Shown here in pieces: positions 6,081 through 8,325 of a stretch of 8,325 nucleotides of DNA. Position numbers and translations under genes: made by a program. The DNA lies in NCBI GenBank assembly GCA_965363675.1, contig CBDTTW010000134.1:1-8325 (forward strand), in the 5' to 3' direction. The notes beneath the pieces are model-generated. The model ran no database searches and had not been told where the DNA came from. It was given only the letters and a program-made list of their open reading frames with translations. Each line of letters starts with the position of its first letter. Position 1 is the stretch's first letter. This DNA is from CBDTTW01 sp965363675 (GTDB lineage: Bacteria > Bacteroidota > Rhodothermia > Rhodothermales > DASSAV01).

Positions 6081-6923
6081 TTGAACCACCGCACCCGCGC
6101 TCAGATCACCTTCGACGCCCTGCGGGCCGCCATCCCGAGCCCGCAGACCGAACTGCGCTTCGAGACGCCGTACCAACTCGTCGCGGCGGTCATCCTCTCG
6201 GCGCAGTGCACCGACGCGCGCGTCAACCTGGCCACGCCCGCGCTGTTCGCGGCCTACCCCGACTTCGAGGCGCTCGCGGCGGCGCAGCCGGAGGAGGTGC
6301 TGCCGTACATCCGGTCGATATCGTACCCCAACAACAAGGCCCGGCATCTGGCCGGCATGGCGCGCATGGTCATGGAGCGCTTCGGGGGCGCCCTGCCCGA
6401 GTCCGTCGAGGCGCTGACGCAGCTTCCGGGGGTGGGGCGCAAGACGGCCCAGGTGGTGGCCGGCGTCGCCTTCGGCCAGGCTGCGCTCGCCGTCGATACG
6501 CACGTGTTCCGCGTCGCCAACCGCATCGGGCTGGTGCAGCGGGCCGACACGCCGCTCAAGGTCGAGCGCGGCCTGAAGGCGCTCTTGCCGCCGGAGACCT
6601 GGGACGAGGCGCACCACCTGCTCATCCTGCACGGGCGCTACACCTGCACCGCGCGCAACCCGCAGTGCCTGCGTTGCCCCGTGGCGCCGGTGTGCGTGTA
6701 CTTCGCGCGCCTGGAGCGCCTGCCGCCGCCGCTCGAAGGGCTCGACCCGGCGCGCGGGCGGTTCTACTGCAAAACCCGCGGCCACTACTTCGACGCGCCC
6801 GCCGAGCGCACCGACCGCTACGGCGCCGCGCAGCGCGCCTGCCCGCGCTGCGGCTCGATGCAGCTCTACGACGCCCGCACGGGCGCGTCGCTGCGCCGGG
6901 CGCCCGACTTCCGCATCCGCTAG
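6081..6923 (+). CDS. nth: Endonuclease III (DNA glycosylase/AP lyase) with C-terminal extension
   Basis: This base-excision-repair enzyme removes oxidised pyrimidines and cleaves the abasic site. The TTG at 6081 gives MNHRTRAQITFDALRAAIPS, which aligns with the very N-terminus of E. coli Nth; no ATG is available, and the earlier TTG at 6021 lies in a promoter-like motif. The helix-hairpin-helix is LPGVGRKTAQVV (115-126) with catalytic K121, and the catalytic aspartate is D139 in VDTHVFRV. The [4Fe-4S] loop is intact: C189-x6-C196-x2-C199-x5-C205. The protein has 280 residues against 211 in E. coli. The extra tail, about 210-280, includes C230-x4-H235 and C254-PR-C257, which could form a small zinc ribbon. 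It is divergent from the DUF4105 gene and 97 bp upstream of gpmI on the same strand. The core assignment is very safe; the tail's role is unknown. Confidence 0.96.
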   Translation: MNHRTRAQITFDALRAAIPSPQTELRFETPYQLVAAVILSAQCTDARVNLATPALFAAYPDFEALAAAQPEEVLPYIRSISYPNNKARHLAGMARMVMERFGGALPESVEALTQLPGVGRKTAQVVAGVAFGQAALAVDTHVFRVANRIGLVQRADTPLKVERGLKALLPPETWDEAHHLLILHGRYTCTARNPQCLRCPVAPVCVYFARLERLPPPLEGLDPARGRFYCKTRGHYFDAPAERTDRYGAAQRACPRCGSMQLYDARTGASLRRAPDFRIR

Positions 6924-6947
6924 GCGTGTCAAGAAACCAACGAATCC

Positions 6948-6972
6948 GGCGCCCGGCGTCGGCGCCCCGGGC
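6948..6972 (+). terminator. Competing GC hairpins after nth
   Basis: GGCGCC at 6948-6953 pairs with GGCGCC at 6961-6966 (7-nt loop). Alternatively, GCCCGG at 6951-6956 pairs with CCGGGC at 6967-6972 (10-nt loop). The two folds exclude each other. They begin 24 bases after the nth stop codon and end just before the gpmI promoter-like motif. No T-tract follows. A weak terminator or an RNA 3'-end structure is possible. Confidence 0.35.
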
Positions 6973-6980
6973 CGATGTAG

Positions 6981-6988
6981 TATTTTGG
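6981..6988 (+). promoter_or_regulatory. Candidate -10/-7 element of gpmI
   Basis: TATTTTGG, in the context GTAGTATTTTGGCC, lies 33 bases upstream of the gpmI ATG. It shares its core with the motif before nth and is the only AT-rich patch in the 97-bp spacer. No -33/-35 element is evident. Confidence 0.4.
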
Positions 6989-7020
6989 CCTGATCCTTCC
7001 CCCGACATTGCACCAACGCC

Positions 7021-8325
7021 ATGAACCCCAGCCAACGCCATATTCTTATCATCCTCGACGGCTACGGCATCGCCGAAGATCCGTCCGTGAGCGCCATCGA
7101 CGCGGCGCGCAAGCCGTTCCTCGACCACCTGTTCGCTACGTACCCGCACGCCCAACTCGAAGCCTCGGGTCTGGCGGTGGGCCTGCCGGAAGGGCAGATG
7201 GGCAACTCGGAGGTGGGGCACATGAACCTCGGCGCGGGACGGGTCGTCTACCAGGACATCACGCGCATCGACAAGGACATCCGCGAGCGCGCGTTTTTCA
7301 CCAACGAGGTGCTCAAGGCCGCCGCCGCCCATGCCCGCCAGACCGGCGGCAAGCTGCACCTGATGGGCCTGTTCTCCGACGGCGGCGTGCACGCCAGCAA
7401 CGACCATCTCGTGGCCTTGCTCGAAGTGGCGCGCGAGGAAGGGCTTGCCCGCGAGCAGGTGTGCGTCCATGCCTTCACCGACGGCCGCGACACCGATCCC
7501 CACGGCGCCCGCGCATACATCCGCGACTTCGAGCAGCACGCCGCGCGCATCGGCGTAGGCCGCATCACCGACATCGTGGGCCGCTACTACGCCATGGACC
7601 GCGACAAGCGCTGGGAGCGCACCAAAATCGCCTACGACCTGCTCGTGGACGGCGTCGGCGAAGTGTTCCCCGATGCGCTCTCGGCCATCGAGGCCAGCTA
7701 CGCCGAGGGCGTCACCGACGAGTTCGTCCGGCCGCGCCGCATCGACTACGGCGACGGCAGCCGCAACACCATCGCCGACGGCGACGCGGTCATCTTCTTC
7801 AACTTCCGCGCCGACCGCGCCCGCCAGCTTACGTGGGCCCTCACGGACCCCGGCTTCAACGGCTTTCCGCGCCGGCTGATGGCGTTGCATTACGTCACGT
7901 TTACGCCCTACCACGAGGATTTCGATTTGCCGATTGCCTTCCCGAAGATCAACCTCACGCAGACCCTTGGCGCGGTGATCGAGCAGGCGGGGCTGACGCA
8001 GTTGCGCGCGGCCGAAACCGAGAAGTACCCGCACGTGACGTTTTTCTTCAGCGGCGGCCGCGAGGACCCGTTCAAGGGCGAGGAACGCATCCTCGTGCCT
8101 TCGCCCAAGGTCGCCACGTATGACCTTCAGCCGGAGATGAGCGCGCCCGAGCTGGCCGCGCGCGTGGCCGCCGCCCTGGCCGAGGAGCGCTTCAACTTCG
8201 TCGTGCTCAACTTTGCCAACCCCGACATGGTGGGCCACACCGGGGTCATGGAGGCGGCCGTCAAGGCGGTGGAAGCCGTGGACGCCGCCGCGAAAATCGT
8301 CGGGGAGGCCGCCATGGCGCACGGC
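7021..8325 (+). CDS. gpmI: 2,3-bisphosphoglycerate-independent phosphoglycerate mutase, C-terminus cut by window edge
   Basis: This cytoplasmic glycolytic enzyme interconverts 3- and 2-phosphoglycerate using two metal ions (usually manganese) and a phosphoserine intermediate. The 435 codons present run to the window edge without a stop; the family is usually about 510-515 residues, so roughly 75-80 are missing. Visible signatures are ILIILDGYG with metal ligand D13, QMGNSEVGHMNLGAGR with catalytic S63, HAFTDGRDTDP (150-160), VGRYYAMDRDKRWER (186-200), FFNFRADRARQLT (259-271), EKYPHVTFFFSGG (334-346) and NFANPDMVGHTG with metal ligands D402 and H406. The second-metal ligands (a DH pair and a further His) lie beyond the edge. 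The ATG at 7021 is clear although it has no Shine-Dalgarno sequence. Long open frames on the other strand and in another plus frame here are composition artefacts. Confidence 0.97.
   Translation, partial: MNPSQRHILIILDGYGIAEDPSVSAIDAARKPFLDHLFATYPHAQLEASGLAVGLPEGQMGNSEVGHMNLGAGRVVYQDITRIDKDIRERAFFTNEVLKAAAAHARQTGGKLHLMGLFSDGGVHASNDHLVALLEVAREEGLAREQVCVHAFTDGRDTDPHGARAYIRDFEQHAARIGVGRITDIVGRYYAMDRDKRWERTKIAYDLLVDGVGEVFPDALSAIEASYAEGVTDEFVRPRRIDYGDGSRNTIADGDAVIFFNFRADRARQLTWALTDPGFNGFPRRLMALHYVTFTPYHEDFDLPIAFPKINLTQTLGAVIEQAGLTQLRAAETEKYPHVTFFFSGGREDPFKGEERILVPSPKVATYDLQPEMSAPELAARVAAALAEERFNFVVLNFANPDMVGHTGVMEAAVKAVEAVDAAAKIVGEAAMAHG

Noticed and set aside
6014..7024. Alternative plus-strand frame over nth (336 codons)
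   Set aside because: Arg/Pro/Ala-rich shadow; the adjacent frame carries all endonuclease III catalytic and iron-sulphur residues.
6003..7052. A 771-residue version of the DUF4105 protein
   Set aside because: The added 350 residues are antisense to nth, rich in Arg/His/Val/Gly and lack a signal sequence, while the start at 6002 gives a proper export signal.
7008..8123. Alternative plus-strand frame over gpmI (371 codons)
   Set aside because: Composition artefact dominated by Arg and Pro; the gpmI frame from 7021 carries all expected family signatures and stays open to the window edge.
6622..8322. Minus-strand frame antisense to gpmI (566 codons)
   Set aside because: It has no recognisable domains and runs antisense to a universal glycolytic gene and the end of nth.

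Overview
The window is a GC-rich, densely coded bacterial chromosome segment with no mobile element, CRISPR array, tRNA or rRNA that I can see. The gene set points to the Bacteroidota superphylum, most likely a high-GC lineage such as Rhodothermota/Rhodothermales: a DUF4105/Lnb-type protein, weak or absent Shine-Dalgarno sequences, and a recurring TATTTTG-like motif upstream of genes that resembles the Bacteroidota -7 element TAnnTTTG. This placement is inference from gene content and composition, not from a marker gene.

Layout, left to right. A secreted or lipidated protein of unknown function is cut by the left edge (minus strand). It follows, on the same strand, a four-helix DUF2231-like membrane protein. 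A 276-bp divergent spacer leads to sppA (plus), a complete 67K-type signal peptide peptidase. A 223-bp regulatory spacer then holds a perfect 14-bp LacI/CcpA-type palindrome and an imperfect 27-bp direct repeat. Next come a lipoprotein-type monohaem cytochrome c and, 28 bp later, a small Phd/YefM-family antitoxin with no toxin beside it. A strong GC hairpin separates this pair from the convergent minus-strand pair: a DUF4105/Lnb-type membrane enzyme candidate followed 3 bp later by an AIM24/TIGR00266 protein. Divergent from that pair is nth (endonuclease III, TTG start), which carries an unusual cysteine-containing C-terminal extension. The window ends inside gpmI, the cofactor-independent phosphoglycerate mutase.

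How the genes relate. Much of the window concerns the cell envelope: SppA degrades signal-peptide remnants in the membrane, the Lnb candidate may complete lipoprotein N-acylation, and the cytochrome and possibly the left-edge protein are lipoproteins. nth (base excision repair) and gpmI (glycolysis) are housekeeping genes. I see no clearly new multi-gene defence or biosynthetic system. The points most worth checking are the operator-like palindrome before the cytochrome/antitoxin pair, the orphan antitoxin, the Nth C-terminal extension, the Lnb-AIM24 coupling, and the recurring promoter-like motif.
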